Part shown: piece by piece, positions 1 through 7,050 of the stretch
How positions within the stretch are numbered: the first letter of the stretch is position 1
Layout of the letters: every line of letters begins with the position of its first letter
Made by a program: the position numbers and the translations under genes
Assembly (NCBI GenBank): GCA_903820955.1
Contig: CAIJJH010000132.1
Coordinates: forward strand, 1 to 14,114
Direction of reading: 5' to 3'
From: an uncultured Micrococcales bacterium
GTDB taxonomy: Bacteria > Actinomycetota > Actinomycetes > Actinomycetales > Microbacteriaceae
Length of the DNA stretch: 14,114 nucleotides
Notes under the pieces: model-generated
The model's database searches: none
What the model was told of the DNA's origin: nothing
What the model saw: the letters and a program-made list of their open reading frames with translations, nothing else

Positions 1-97
1 CAACGACAAACCCGTCCCGTTCAAGGTTGTCTGAAATGAGTGAGCGCAACAGGGGCTCGTCTTCGACGATAAGGACTTTTCGCGCAAATGTGTTCAT
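1..97 (-). CDS. Response regulator, N-terminal part of receiver domain (partial)
   Basis: The reverse complement from the ATG at 97-95 reads 32 uninterrupted codons and leaves the window at position 1. The peptide begins MNTFARKVLIVEDEPLLRSL. The hydrophobic first strand (VLIV, residues 8-11) followed by the acidic pair E12-D13 and then E14-P15 is the signature start of a CheY-like receiver domain. The following helix (LLRSLISDNLERDGF) also fits. The phosphoacceptor aspartate and any output domain lie outside the window, so the DNA-binding class cannot be told. Upstream of the ATG I see no strong ribosome binding site. The gene is divergent from the legionaminic acid operon and shares the regulatory region 98-218 with it, so it may control the operon; that is inference from position only. 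Confidence 0.82.
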   Translation of the reverse strand, partial: MNTFARKVLIVEDEPLLRSLISDNLERDGFVV

Positions 98-126
98 GAG
101 TCAATATTCCCAGAGTCCGGCCCTAA

Positions 127-170
127 AGCCTAAGCAATGTTCGTTGCAACGAACTATTGAAACCTAGGCT
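127..170. repeat. Nested inverted repeat in the divergent promoter region
   Basis: AGCCTA at 127-132 and its reverse complement TAGGCT at 165-170 flank the 16-bp palindrome at 139-154 almost symmetrically (centres 148.5 and 146.5). TAGGCT fits the actinobacterial -10 pattern TAnnnT and reads outward on each strand, so the arms could be the -10 elements of two divergent promoters with the palindrome as a shared operator. I see no good -35 for either. The same hexamer also lies six bases upstream of the eamA start codon (11449-11454, minus strand). Confidence 0.45.
139..154. promoter_or_regulatory. Perfect 16-bp palindrome, candidate operator
   Basis: GTTCGTTGCAACGAAC is perfectly self-complementary over 16 bp with no spacer. 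It lies in the 121-bp gap between the divergent response-regulator gene and legB. A perfect 16-bp dyad is expected about 0.2 times in 14 kb of random sequence and far less often in this short gap. The form fits a dimeric helix-turn-helix repressor or activator site. Which protein binds is unknown. Confidence 0.55.
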
Positions 171-204
171 GTTTCTCCGAGCCCTCAAAAATGCTCGTTT
201 CGGC

Positions 205-210
205 TAGAAT
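205..210 (+). promoter_or_regulatory. Candidate -10 element (TAGAAT) for leaderless legB transcription
   Basis: TAGAAT at 205-210 matches the actinobacterial -10 consensus TAnnnT with only one change from TATAAT. Eight bases separate it from the ATG at 219, which puts the expected transcription start at or very near that codon. No purine-rich ribosome binding site precedes either possible legB start, consistent with a leaderless mRNA. No convincing -35 is visible 16-18 bp upstream. Confidence 0.45.
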
Positions 211-218
211 TGGCTGAT

Positions 219-1214
219 ATGAAGGTTTTTCTTACTGGCGCTGATGGTTTTATCGGGTCTCACCTCGCGGAAGAGCTAGTTCGCTCCGGCCACGAGGTCA
301 AAGCGCTAGCAATTTACAACTCAATCGGCTCGTGGGGTTGGCTTGACACCCTGTCGCCAGAGGTCAAGGGCTCGCTAGAAGTGGTCATGGGAGACATTCG
401 CGACCCGTACCACATGAACCAACTGGTCAAAGGCCAGGACGCCGTGCTTCACCTAGCCGCGCTGATCGCGATTCCATTCTCTTATGTGGCGCCAGACCTT
501 TACGTGCAGACCAACATCACCGGAACCCTCAACCTGTTGAACGCAGCGCGTGATGCCGGCGTTGAGCGTTTCATTCACACCTCTACCTCCGAGGTTTACG
601 GCACCGCTCAATATGTGCCGATGGACGAAGGCCATGTCTTGCAGGGTCAGTCTCCTTATTCGGCTTCCAAGATTGGCGCTGACCAGATGGTTCGGGCCTT
701 CTACTCTTCCTTCCAACTGCCGACCATCACGATTCGTCCGTTCAACACCTACGGCCCTCGCCAGTCGGCCCGCGCTGTGATTCCGACCATCATTTCGCAG
801 CTTGCCGCCGGTAAGAAAGAAATCAACCTCGGTTCGCTCACCCCCACTCGCGACTTCACCTACGTGACCGACACCGCGAAGGGCTTCGAGAAGGCTCTGC
901 ACGCGACCACCGGTTTCGGCGAGGTAACCAACCTCGGCGTTGGCTTCGAGGTCACCATTGGGCAAACGTTCGACATCATCAACGAGATCATGGGTGCCGG
1001 AGCGGTAGCCACAGAAGACCCGAACCGCGTGCGCCCGAAGAACTCAGAGGTCGAGCGTTTGTTTAGCGACAACACCAAGGCCAAGACAGTTCTGAACTGG
1101 GAACCAGAAATCAAGGGCGTAGACGGATTCCGTGCGGGCCTCGAAAAGACCGTCGAGTGGTTTACCGACCCGGTCAACCTCGCCAAGTATCGCCCAGACG
1201 AGTACACCGTCTAA
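219..1214 (+). CDS. legB: LegB-type NAD-dependent nucleotide-sugar 4,6-dehydratase
   Basis: This short-chain dehydrogenase/reductase of 331 aa performs 4,6-dehydration of an NDP-GlcNAc, the first committed step to legionaminic acid. It acts in the cytosol. The Rossmann motif G7-A-D-G10-F-I-G13 sits right at the N-terminus. The segment TSTSEVYGTA (residues 121-130) and the catalytic Y147-xxx-K151 pair are present, followed by PFNTYGPRQSARAVIP, a stretch I recognise from LegB proteins. The usual dehydratase Thr-Asp-Glu triad reads T-S-E here, which I recall as normal for LegB. I choose the ATG at 219 over an in-frame TTG at 210 because the Rossmann strand starts there and a -10-like TAGAAT ends at 210. 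The stop overlaps the legC start by one base (TAATG), so the two are translationally coupled. The nucleotide carried by the substrate (GDP or UDP) cannot be read from this protein alone. Confidence 0.9.
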   Translation: MKVFLTGADGFIGSHLAEELVRSGHEVKALAIYNSIGSWGWLDTLSPEVKGSLEVVMGDIRDPYHMNQLVKGQDAVLHLAALIAIPFSYVAPDLYVQTNITGTLNLLNAARDAGVERFIHTSTSEVYGTAQYVPMDEGHVLQGQSPYSASKIGADQMVRAFYSSFQLPTITIRPFNTYGPRQSARAVIPTIISQLAAGKKEINLGSLTPTRDFTYVTDTAKGFEKALHATTGFGEVTNLGVGFEVTIGQTFDIINEIMGAGAVATEDPNRVRPKNSEVERLFSDNTKAKTVLNWEPEIKGVDGFRAGLEKTVEWFTDPVNLAKYRPDEYTV

Positions 1215-2380
1215 TGGCTATCGACGTCCAAGATTTTGTCGCCCGGGTTCGCTCGGTCGTCGGTGAATCTGCGACGCCGATCGGTCTGCACGAGCCAGAG
1301 TTTGGCGAAATCGAAAAGCAGTTCTTAGCGGAGTGCATCGATTCGACATTCGTTTCTTCGCTCGGCCAGTTCATCCCGCAGTTTGAGCAGCGCATCCAAG
1401 AAATCACGGGCGCTAAGTATGCGATTGCGGCATCTAACGGCACCTCGGCCCTGCACATCGCGCTTTACGTAGTCGGTGTCGAGCCAGGCGACGAAGTCAT
1501 AGTGCCGTCGCTCTCTTTTGTGGCCACCGCCAACGCGGTTTCTCACGCGGGAGCTATTCCACACTTCATCGACAGCGAGCTGGGAACGCTTGGCATGAGT
1601 CCGGAGGCATTGCGCGAAACGCTTTCTAAGATGAGGCGAGAAGGCGGCAAGGTTTACAACCCTGTAACCGGTGCACGTATTGCCGCGATTTCACCGATGC
1701 ATACCCTCGGGCACCCGGTTCGAATCCAAGAGATCGTGGCTATCGCCGACGAATATGGAATCCCCGTTGTCGAAGACGCAGCCGAATCGCTCGGTTCGTT
1801 CGTTGACGGCAAGCACAGCGGAACCTTTGGGCTCACCGGCATGATTTCATTCAATGGCAACAAGATTGTGACCACGGGTGGTGGCGGAGTGATCATCACC
1901 AACGACGACGCAATCGGCAAGCGCGCCAAGCACATCACTACAACTGCAAAGCTGCCGCACAAGTGGGAGTTTGAGCACGACGAGGTTGCCTGGAACTACC
2001 GCATGACCAACCTGACCGCAGCTCTAGGCATGGCACAACTTTCTCGGCTCGATGGATTCATGGCCGAAAAGCGAGTTATTGCGAACCGTTACGCAGCTGC
2101 ATTTGCCGACTTCGAGGGCGCGAAGTTTGTCTTTGAGCCTGAGGGAACCACCTCGAACTACTGGCTCTGCGCCGTGCAGCTCGACGAGCCTTCTCTTGAA
2201 AAGCGCGACGAAATCTTGCAAGCCTGCCACGATGTAGGTTTGCTCGCTCGTCCGATGTGGAACCTGTTGCACACTCAGCGTATGTATGCCTCGGCTCCGG
2301 CCGAAGACCTCTTGGTTGCTACAGACCTCCACGCTTCGCTGATCTGCCTACCGAGTTCACCTCGCCTGGCCAGAAGGTAG
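1214..2380 (+). CDS. legC: LegC-type PLP-dependent sugar aminotransferase
   Basis: This is a DegT/DnrJ/EryC1/StrS-family aminotransferase of 388 aa. It would aminate C4 of the 4-keto-6-deoxy sugar made by LegB, using glutamate as donor. NGTSALHIAL (residues 75-84) is the phosphate-binding turn. D188 in VVEDAAES contacts the pyridine nitrogen. K217 in SFNGNK is the Schiff-base lysine, followed by the glycine run TTGGGG. The ATG at 1214 overlaps the legB stop by one base. The reading frame stays open upstream to 1157, but that part lies inside legB and is not homologous. The protein ends in NLPSSP-like residues (LPSSPRLARR), a normal family terminus. legG follows after only 5 bp. Confidence 0.9.
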   Translation: MAIDVQDFVARVRSVVGESATPIGLHEPEFGEIEKQFLAECIDSTFVSSLGQFIPQFEQRIQEITGAKYAIAASNGTSALHIALYVVGVEPGDEVIVPSLSFVATANAVSHAGAIPHFIDSELGTLGMSPEALRETLSKMRREGGKVYNPVTGARIAAISPMHTLGHPVRIQEIVAIADEYGIPVVEDAAESLGSFVDGKHSGTFGLTGMISFNGNKIVTTGGGGVIITNDDAIGKRAKHITTTAKLPHKWEFEHDEVAWNYRMTNLTAALGMAQLSRLDGFMAEKRVIANRYAAAFADFEGAKFVFEPEGTTSNYWLCAVQLDEPSLEKRDEILQACHDVGLLARPMWNLLHTQRMYASAPAEDLLVATDLHASLICLPSSPRLARR

Positions 2381-2385
2381 CCGTT

Positions 2386-3558
2386 TTGAGTCGAAAAATC
2401 GCAGTGATGACAGGCACCCGGGCCGACTTCGGGTTGCTTCGATACCTCATTGCCGAACTTGCCGCTCGAAAAGATGTCGAACTTCAGCTGATTGTCACGG
2501 GCTCGCACCTCAGCTCAGCCCACGGCATGACCATAAACGAGGTCAAGTCCGCCGGTTTCTCCATTTCGGCTGAGGTTGCGATTTGGGGCGACTCAGACTC
2601 ATCGCTTGATGCAGCGATTGACACAGGTGAGGCCGTTGCGAAGTTTGCGCGCACACTTTCGAAGCTGAAACCAGATGTTGTAGTGGTGCTCGGCGACCGA
2701 CTCGAGGCCTTCGCCATGGCGACCGCGGCGACTGTTCTTTTGATACCGGTTGCTCACGTGCACGGTGGCGAACTAACCGAGGGCGCCATGGACGACGCCC
2801 TTCGTCATGCGATCACCAAACTTTCGTACTTGCACTTCGCCACCACCGAGGGCCACCGCCACCGCGTGGAGCACCTCGGCGAGGCGCCAGAGCGCGTTTT
2901 CAACTTTGGGGCGCCCGTCCTCGACGCCCTCGAGTCACTGACTCTTATGAGTCGAGAAGAAGTTGCCGAAAAGTTCGGCGTTCGTTTTGGCGCAAAGAAC
3001 TTAATGATGACTTTTCACCCGGCGGCCTTCGACGAAGCACCGGCGCAAGAACTAATCGATTCGCTTCTGGGTGCGCTTGGCGACTTCGCCGACCAGGACG
3101 ACGCCCACCTGGTGATCACCGGAACCAACAACGACATCGGTTCGGCCGAGGTTCGTGCGGCCATCGCCGCATTCGCCGCCGCCCGCCCAGAACAAGTCGA
3201 CTACGTCGAGTCTTTCGGCCAACTCGGGTATCTCAGCGCTATGAAGTTGATGGATCTCGTCGCCGGAAACTCTTCGTCTACTGTCCTGGAGGCACCCGTC
3301 CTAGGTGTCCCTGCGGTCCTGGTCGGCAACCGACAAGAAGGGCGCCCGCTTTCTGCAAGCATTCTCAAGCCGATCGCGAAACGTGCTGAGATTCTTGCCG
3401 CGCTAAAGCACGCGGTCAGTCCAGAATTTTTGAGGGCAATTGACGGAGTCGGCACACCATTTGGCAAGCCGGGTTTCGCCAAGAAGGCCGCCGAGGTGCT
3501 TGCCACCCACGAGATCCCAAAACCACCGAAGAAGAAGTTCTGGCAGGAGTCACATTGA
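2386..3558 (+). CDS. legG: LegG/NeuC-type hydrolysing NDP-sugar 2-epimerase
   Basis: This GT-B-fold hydrolysing 2-epimerase (390 aa) would release free 2,4-diacetamido-2,4,6-trideoxymannose from the NDP-linked gluco sugar. Family motifs are GTRAD (10-14), GDRLE (103-107), HVHGGE (124-129) and, near the C-terminus, GNSSSTVLEA followed by the G-x-RQ-x-GR segment. I place the start at TTG 2386: AGAAGG at 2372-2377 is a good ribosome binding site eight bases upstream and the encoded MSRKIAVMTGTRAD is a normal family N-terminus. A longer frame reaches back to 2257, but that part overlaps legC and matches nothing. A NeuC-type enzyme here, with no PseG, points to the legionaminic rather than pseudaminic branch. 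The stop overlaps the legI start by four bases. Confidence 0.9.
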   Translation: MSRKIAVMTGTRADFGLLRYLIAELAARKDVELQLIVTGSHLSSAHGMTINEVKSAGFSISAEVAIWGDSDSSLDAAIDTGEAVAKFARTLSKLKPDVVVVLGDRLEAFAMATAATVLLIPVAHVHGGELTEGAMDDALRHAITKLSYLHFATTEGHRHRVEHLGEAPERVFNFGAPVLDALESLTLMSREEVAEKFGVRFGAKNLMMTFHPAAFDEAPAQELIDSLLGALGDFADQDDAHLVITGTNNDIGSAEVRAAIAAFAAARPEQVDYVESFGQLGYLSAMKLMDLVAGNSSSTVLEAPVLGVPAVLVGNRQEGRPLSASILKPIAKRAEILAALKHAVSPEFLRAIDGVGTPFGKPGFAKKAAEVLATHEIPKPPKKKFWQESH

Positions 3559-4649
3559 GTGAGAAAGTACTGATCATCGCCGAGGCCGGAGTGAACCACA
3601 ACGGTTCGCTGGCTAAGGCAATTGAGATGGTTGAAGTTGCCATTGAGGCCGGGGCAGACATCGTCAAGTTCCAGACCTTTTCTGCAGACAAGCTCGCTCG
3701 TAAGGACGCCCAGCTAGCCGAATACCAAAAGACCGGCGATGGCGACACCCGCACTCAGTGGGACCTCTTGAAGGGTCTCGAACTTAGCCACTCGGAGTTC
3801 ACCGTGATTCGCGACCACTGCAAGAAACGCGGTATTGGCTTCTTGTCTACCGGCTTCGACCTCGACGAACTCGCCTTTCTGATCAACGAGCTGCACATTC
3901 CATTGGTGAAGGTTGCCTCGGGTGACTTAACCTTCGCGCCGATGCTGGTCGAGGCTGGCCTCTCAAACCTGCCGACGATTTTGTCAACCGGAATGGCAAA
4001 TCTCGAAGAGATAGAGCGTTCGCTCAAATTCATCGCCTTCGGTTTTGCGGTTTCTAATGGGCTGATTTCGTCAGAGTTGAAACCCACCGCCGTCGCTCTT
4101 GAGAACACCTTCAAGCTCCCGGCCCTTCGCCCGATTCTCGAGGCAAAGTTGACGATTCTTCACTGCACCACTCAGTACCCGGCAGAACTCGACATCTTGA
4201 ACCTGCAGGCGATTCGCGTGATCGCCGAACGCTTTGGACTCAAGGTTGGCTACTCAGACCACTCGGCCGGAACACTCGCCTCGGTGGTCGCGGTTTCGCT
4301 TGGCGCAACCGTGATCGAGAAGCACTTCACGTTAGACAAGACCATGGATGGCCCCGACCACGCGGCCTCGCTAGACCCGAAAGAACTGGCCGAGATGGTG
4401 ACACTGATTCGTCAGGCCTCGACCGCAATGGGCGAGCCGGTCAAGGAGTGCCAGCCAATCGAGGTTTCCAACCGCGCGGCGGTTCGCCGTTCGCTGGTTG
4501 CCACTCGCAAGATCAGCGCCGGCGAAACCATTCTCAGCGACGACATCGAATGTCGACGCCCAGGCGCAGGCCGAACTTCATTCGACTTCTACGAGGTTGT
4601 CGGCACTCCGGCGACCAAGGACTTTGAGGTAGGCGACTACGTTGACTAA
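3555..4649 (+). CDS. legI: LegI/NeuB-type nonulosonic acid synthase
   Basis: This NeuB-family synthase (364 aa) would condense phosphoenolpyruvate with the 6-deoxy mannosamine derivative to make the nine-carbon acid. It is a TIM barrel followed by a C-terminal SAF (antifreeze-like) domain. Visible motifs are EAGVNHNG (10-17), ADIVKFQTF (34-42), GYSDHSAGT, and EKHFTLDKTMDGPDHAASLDP, spread through the barrel. RRSLVATRKISAGETI opens the SAF domain. The insert between LSTGMANLEEIE and LHCTTQYPAELD, including FAFGFAV-like residues, is longer than in NeuB proper and I recall it in LegI proteins. The start is TTG at 3555 within TTGA, overlapping the legG stop. AGGAG at 3545-3549 is its ribosome binding site. 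The stop overlaps legH by eight bases. Confidence 0.92.
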   Translation: MSEKVLIIAEAGVNHNGSLAKAIEMVEVAIEAGADIVKFQTFSADKLARKDAQLAEYQKTGDGDTRTQWDLLKGLELSHSEFTVIRDHCKKRGIGFLSTGFDLDELAFLINELHIPLVKVASGDLTFAPMLVEAGLSNLPTILSTGMANLEEIERSLKFIAFGFAVSNGLISSELKPTAVALENTFKLPALRPILEAKLTILHCTTQYPAELDILNLQAIRVIAERFGLKVGYSDHSAGTLASVVAVSLGATVIEKHFTLDKTMDGPDHAASLDPKELAEMVTLIRQASTAMGEPVKECQPIEVSNRAAVRRSLVATRKISAGETILSDDIECRRPGAGRTSFDFYEVVGTPATKDFEVGDYVD

Positions 4650-5280
4650 GACACCTCTTTTCGTGATGCTCGGCGCCGGCGGTCACGCCCGCGTGCTGCA
4701 AGAGCTGCTCGCCGAAAAGGGTCACCAACTTTTCGGTTACGTTGCTCCCGCTGAAGAACACGGTTTTGAGGCCAATTGGTTAGGCGGAGACGAAACTTTT
4801 TCGACCGAAACGCCTGGCGATTACCTGTTGCTCAATGGGGTGGGTTCAATCGGCTCGACAAAGGTGCGTGCGAAGGTTTTTGCAAATTACAAGAAACTCG
4901 GCTTCAGTTTCTTGGCGATTGAATCTAACGACTCGGTGGTGTCACCTAGCGCTGTCGTTTTGGAGGGCGTCCAAGTTCTGCGCGGGGCAATAATCAACAC
5001 CGCGGCTATCGTCGAAGAAAACACGATCGTCAACACGGGTGCGATCGTCGAGCACGACAACCTGATCGGGCAGAACTGCCACATCTCGATTGGCGCGACC
5101 CTATGCGGCGACGTCAAGGTGGGCTCTGGAACTCACGTGGGTGCCGGTGCGACAGTTATTCAAGGTGTCAAAATCGGCCAAAACTGTATCATTGGGGCAG
5201 GTGCGACGGTTATCGCCGACGTGCCAGACAACCACACAGCGGTTGGTGTCCCAGCCAAAAACCGACCGAATAAGGCCTAA
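4642..5280 (+). CDS. legH: NeuD/PglD-like sugar O- or N-acetyltransferase (LegH role)
   Basis: This is a 212-aa protein of the NeuD/PglD family. Residues 5-90 form a small nucleotide-sugar-binding Rossmann-like domain with GAGGHAR at 11-17. Residues 97-205 form a left-handed beta helix with hexapeptide repeats (for example ENTIVNTGAIVEHD, NCIIGAGATVI). H138 in VEHD matches the catalytic histidine position of PglD. In this cluster its most likely job is acetyl-CoA-dependent N-acetylation of the 4-amino sugar made by LegC, giving the NDP-diacetamido intermediate for LegG. A NeuD-like O-acetylation of the final sugar cannot be excluded. It begins at TTG 4642, eight bases before the legI stop, preceded by the purine-rich GAGGTAGG at 4626-4633. 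Its stop touches the next ATG directly. Confidence 0.82.
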   Translation: MTKTPLFVMLGAGGHARVLQELLAEKGHQLFGYVAPAEEHGFEANWLGGDETFSTETPGDYLLLNGVGSIGSTKVRAKVFANYKKLGFSFLAIESNDSVVSPSAVVLEGVQVLRGAIINTAAIVEENTIVNTGAIVEHDNLIGQNCHISIGATLCGDVKVGSGTHVGAGATVIQGVKIGQNCIIGAGATVIADVPDNHTAVGVPAKNRPNKA

Positions 5281-6336
5281 ATGTTTACCAAACTAAAAGA
5301 CCTGATGGTGAGCACCGATGCGTCGTTGCTAGAGACCATCACCGCGATTTCGGCGGGTGCGAGGCAGATCGCCCTCGTGGTTGACGCAGACAACAAACTT
5401 CTCGGCACTGTTACCGACGGCGATGTTCGTCGCGGCTTGCTTCGCGGGCTCACGCTCGAGGCCGGCGTAACCGAAATCATGAACACCTCGCCGACCACAG
5501 CAACCGAGAGCGACGACCCTCGAGAAGTGATCGAAAAGGCAATTCCACGATCGATTCACCAGGTTCCGGTGCTGGGCGACGATGGTTCGGTAATCGGTTT
5601 GATCACCGAAACCGACCTTGTGCAGCAAGACGTCACCACCACACCGGTCGTGTTGATGGCCGGTGGCAAAGGCGTTCGCCTATACCCACTGACCGCGGAC
5701 GTGCCGAAGCCGATGCTCAAGATTGGGGACACCCCAATTCTCGAAATAATCATTCGTAAGCTTCAGGCTCAGGGTTTTCGTGACATCTACATCTCGGTCA
5801 ACTACCTGGCCAACCTGATTGAAGATCACGTCAAAGACGGCTCCTGGCTCGGCGTCAAAGTCACCTACCTACACGAAGACCAACCCCTCGGAACCGCTGG
5901 CGCCATGGGTCAGCTGCGCGGCAAACTAACTGAACCTTTCGTGGTCATGAATTCGGACCTGTTGACCAACGTCGACCTGCGTCAGTTGGTGCGGTTTCAC
6001 AAGAAGGCCGGCGCAAAGGCGACCCTGGGAGTGCGCGAATACCAGTTCCAGATTCCTTACGGCGTGGTCAACATCGAAGGCACAGAGGTCGAGTCGATCA
6101 GCGAAAAGCCGATTCACCGCTCGATGGTTTCGGCAGGTATTTACACGCTCGACCCTTGGGCTCTAGAACTCGTTCCTGAGGGGGAGTACTGCGATATGCC
6201 CACCCTTCTCGACAAAATGCGCGCCGAAGGCGAAAAGGTTGCGGCGTTCCCGATTCACGAATCGTGGCTAGACATCGGACGCCACGACGATCTCGACCAA
6301 GCAAGAAGCAACCAAGAGCACTGGCTCGATTACTAG
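5281..6336 (+). CDS. ptmE: PtmE-like nucleotidyltransferase with N-terminal CBS pair
   Basis: The 351-aa protein has two parts. Residues 1-118 are a pair of CBS domains (TVTDGDVRRGLL at 43-54 and GLITETDL at 106-113). Residues 122-351 are a sugar-1-phosphate nucleotidyltransferase with the activation loop LMAGGKGVRLYPLT (125-138), PKPML (142-146), GTAGA (204-208) and the metal-binding NSD (224-226). Campylobacter PtmE has this architecture and is a glucosamine-1-phosphate guanylyltransferase that supplies GDP-GlcN to the legionaminic acid route. By analogy this enzyme makes the GDP-linked precursor for LegB. The CBS pair may sense an adenine or guanine nucleotide. The ATG follows the legH stop with no gap, with AAGG at 5272-5275. 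PtmF and PtmA partners are not in this window. Guanylyl versus thymidylyl or uridylyl specificity is inferred from context only. Confidence 0.8.
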   Translation: MFTKLKDLMVSTDASLLETITAISAGARQIALVVDADNKLLGTVTDGDVRRGLLRGLTLEAGVTEIMNTSPTTATESDDPREVIEKAIPRSIHQVPVLGDDGSVIGLITETDLVQQDVTTTPVVLMAGGKGVRLYPLTADVPKPMLKIGDTPILEIIIRKLQAQGFRDIYISVNYLANLIEDHVKDGSWLGVKVTYLHEDQPLGTAGAMGQLRGKLTEPFVVMNSDLLTNVDLRQLVRFHKKAGAKATLGVREYQFQIPYGVVNIEGTEVESISEKPIHRSMVSAGIYTLDPWALELVPEGEYCDMPTLLDKMRAEGEKVAAFPIHESWLDIGRHDDLDQARSNQEHWLDY

Positions 6337-6345
6337 GGAGCAAAC

Positions 6346-7050
6346 ATGTTTCGCGGTAGACCAGTTTTGGCAGTAATCCCAGCCCGTGGAGGGTCAAAGG
6401 GTTTGCCTGGCAAGAATTTGATGAAACTCGGCGGCCTTACGCTGATTGAAATCGCAGCAAAGGCTGCCTTCGATTCGGGCATCGTCGACATGGTCGTAGT
6501 CTCTTCAGACGACCAAGAGATCTTGAAGCACGCGGGAACGATCACCGAAGTTGTCGCGCACAAACGCAATTCCATGGCTGCGAACGACAACTCAACCGCG
6601 GGTGACGTGATTCGCGATCTCTTTGACAGCGACCACGACGACGTCTTCATCGACGAAGAAAATGCACCCTGGTTTGTTTATCTTCAGCCAACCTCGCCAC
6701 TTCGAACCGGCAAACACATTCTCGGAGCGTTCGAAAAGCTGGTCGAACACCCGGAGTCTCAGGCAATCGTTTCGGTGGTTCCGCTCGACCCGAAGGTTTA
6801 CTGGACAATGAAGATTGGTGAAAGTGGCCTGATCGAGCCATTGTTCGCTGAGGCAGTTTCGGCGAACCGCCAAAGTTTTGATCCGGTTTACAGCCCAAAC
6901 GGCGCGATTTATATCTTCAGTTTTGAAGAGTTCAAAAAGAGTGGCAAGTTTCCGATCATGGGCGCTCTGCCCTTCGTGATGAGCGTTGAAGAGAGCGTCG
7001 ACATCGACACCGCGAGCGATTTCGAACAGGCCAAGGCCAAGCTTCGATGA
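6346..7050 (+). CDS. legF: LegF/NeuA-type CMP-nonulosonic acid synthetase
   Basis: This cytidylyltransferase (234 aa) would activate the nonulosonic acid with CTP to give the CMP-sugar donor. The N-terminal CTP loop IPARGGSKGLPGKNL (11-25) is intact. YLQPTSPLR (112-120), NGAIYIF (185-191) and SVDIDTASDF (217-226) are the other family blocks, the last holding the metal-binding aspartate region. The length is that of bacterial single-domain NeuA/LegF. AGGGAG at 6335-6340 is a strong ribosome binding site five bases before the ATG, and the gap to ptmE is only 9 bp. The stop overlaps the next gene as ATGA, coupling it to the glycosyltransferase-like gene that should use its product. Confidence 0.92.
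   Translation: MFRGRPVLAVIPARGGSKGLPGKNLMKLGGLTLIEIAAKAAFDSGIVDMVVVSSDDQEILKHAGTITEVVAHKRNSMAANDNSTAGDVIRDLFDSDHDDVFIDEENAPWFVYLQPTSPLRTGKHILGAFEKLVEHPESQAIVSVVPLDPKVYWTMKIGESGLIEPLFAEAVSANRQSFDPVYSPNGAIYIFSFEEFKKSGKFPIMGALPFVMSVEESVDIDTASDFEQAKAKLR

Noticed and set aside
579..602. LegB has T-S-E instead of the usual dehydratase T-D-E triad
   Set aside because: The TSTSEVYGTA form is, as far as I recall, standard in LegB proteins, so it is not a defect of this gene.
453..965. 170-aa frame on the minus strand inside legB
   Set aside because: It is antisense to a clearly recognisable dehydratase, has no ribosome binding site and low-complexity R/G/V-rich composition typical of shadows in GC-rich DNA.
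2257..2385. Upstream extension of legG inside legC
   Set aside because: It overlaps legC coding sequence, lacks family similarity, and TTG 2386 has a proper ribosome binding site.
4020..4160. Insertion in LegI compared with NeuB
   Set aside because: The extra segment before LHCTTQYPA is a feature I associate with LegI-type synthases in general, not a novelty here.
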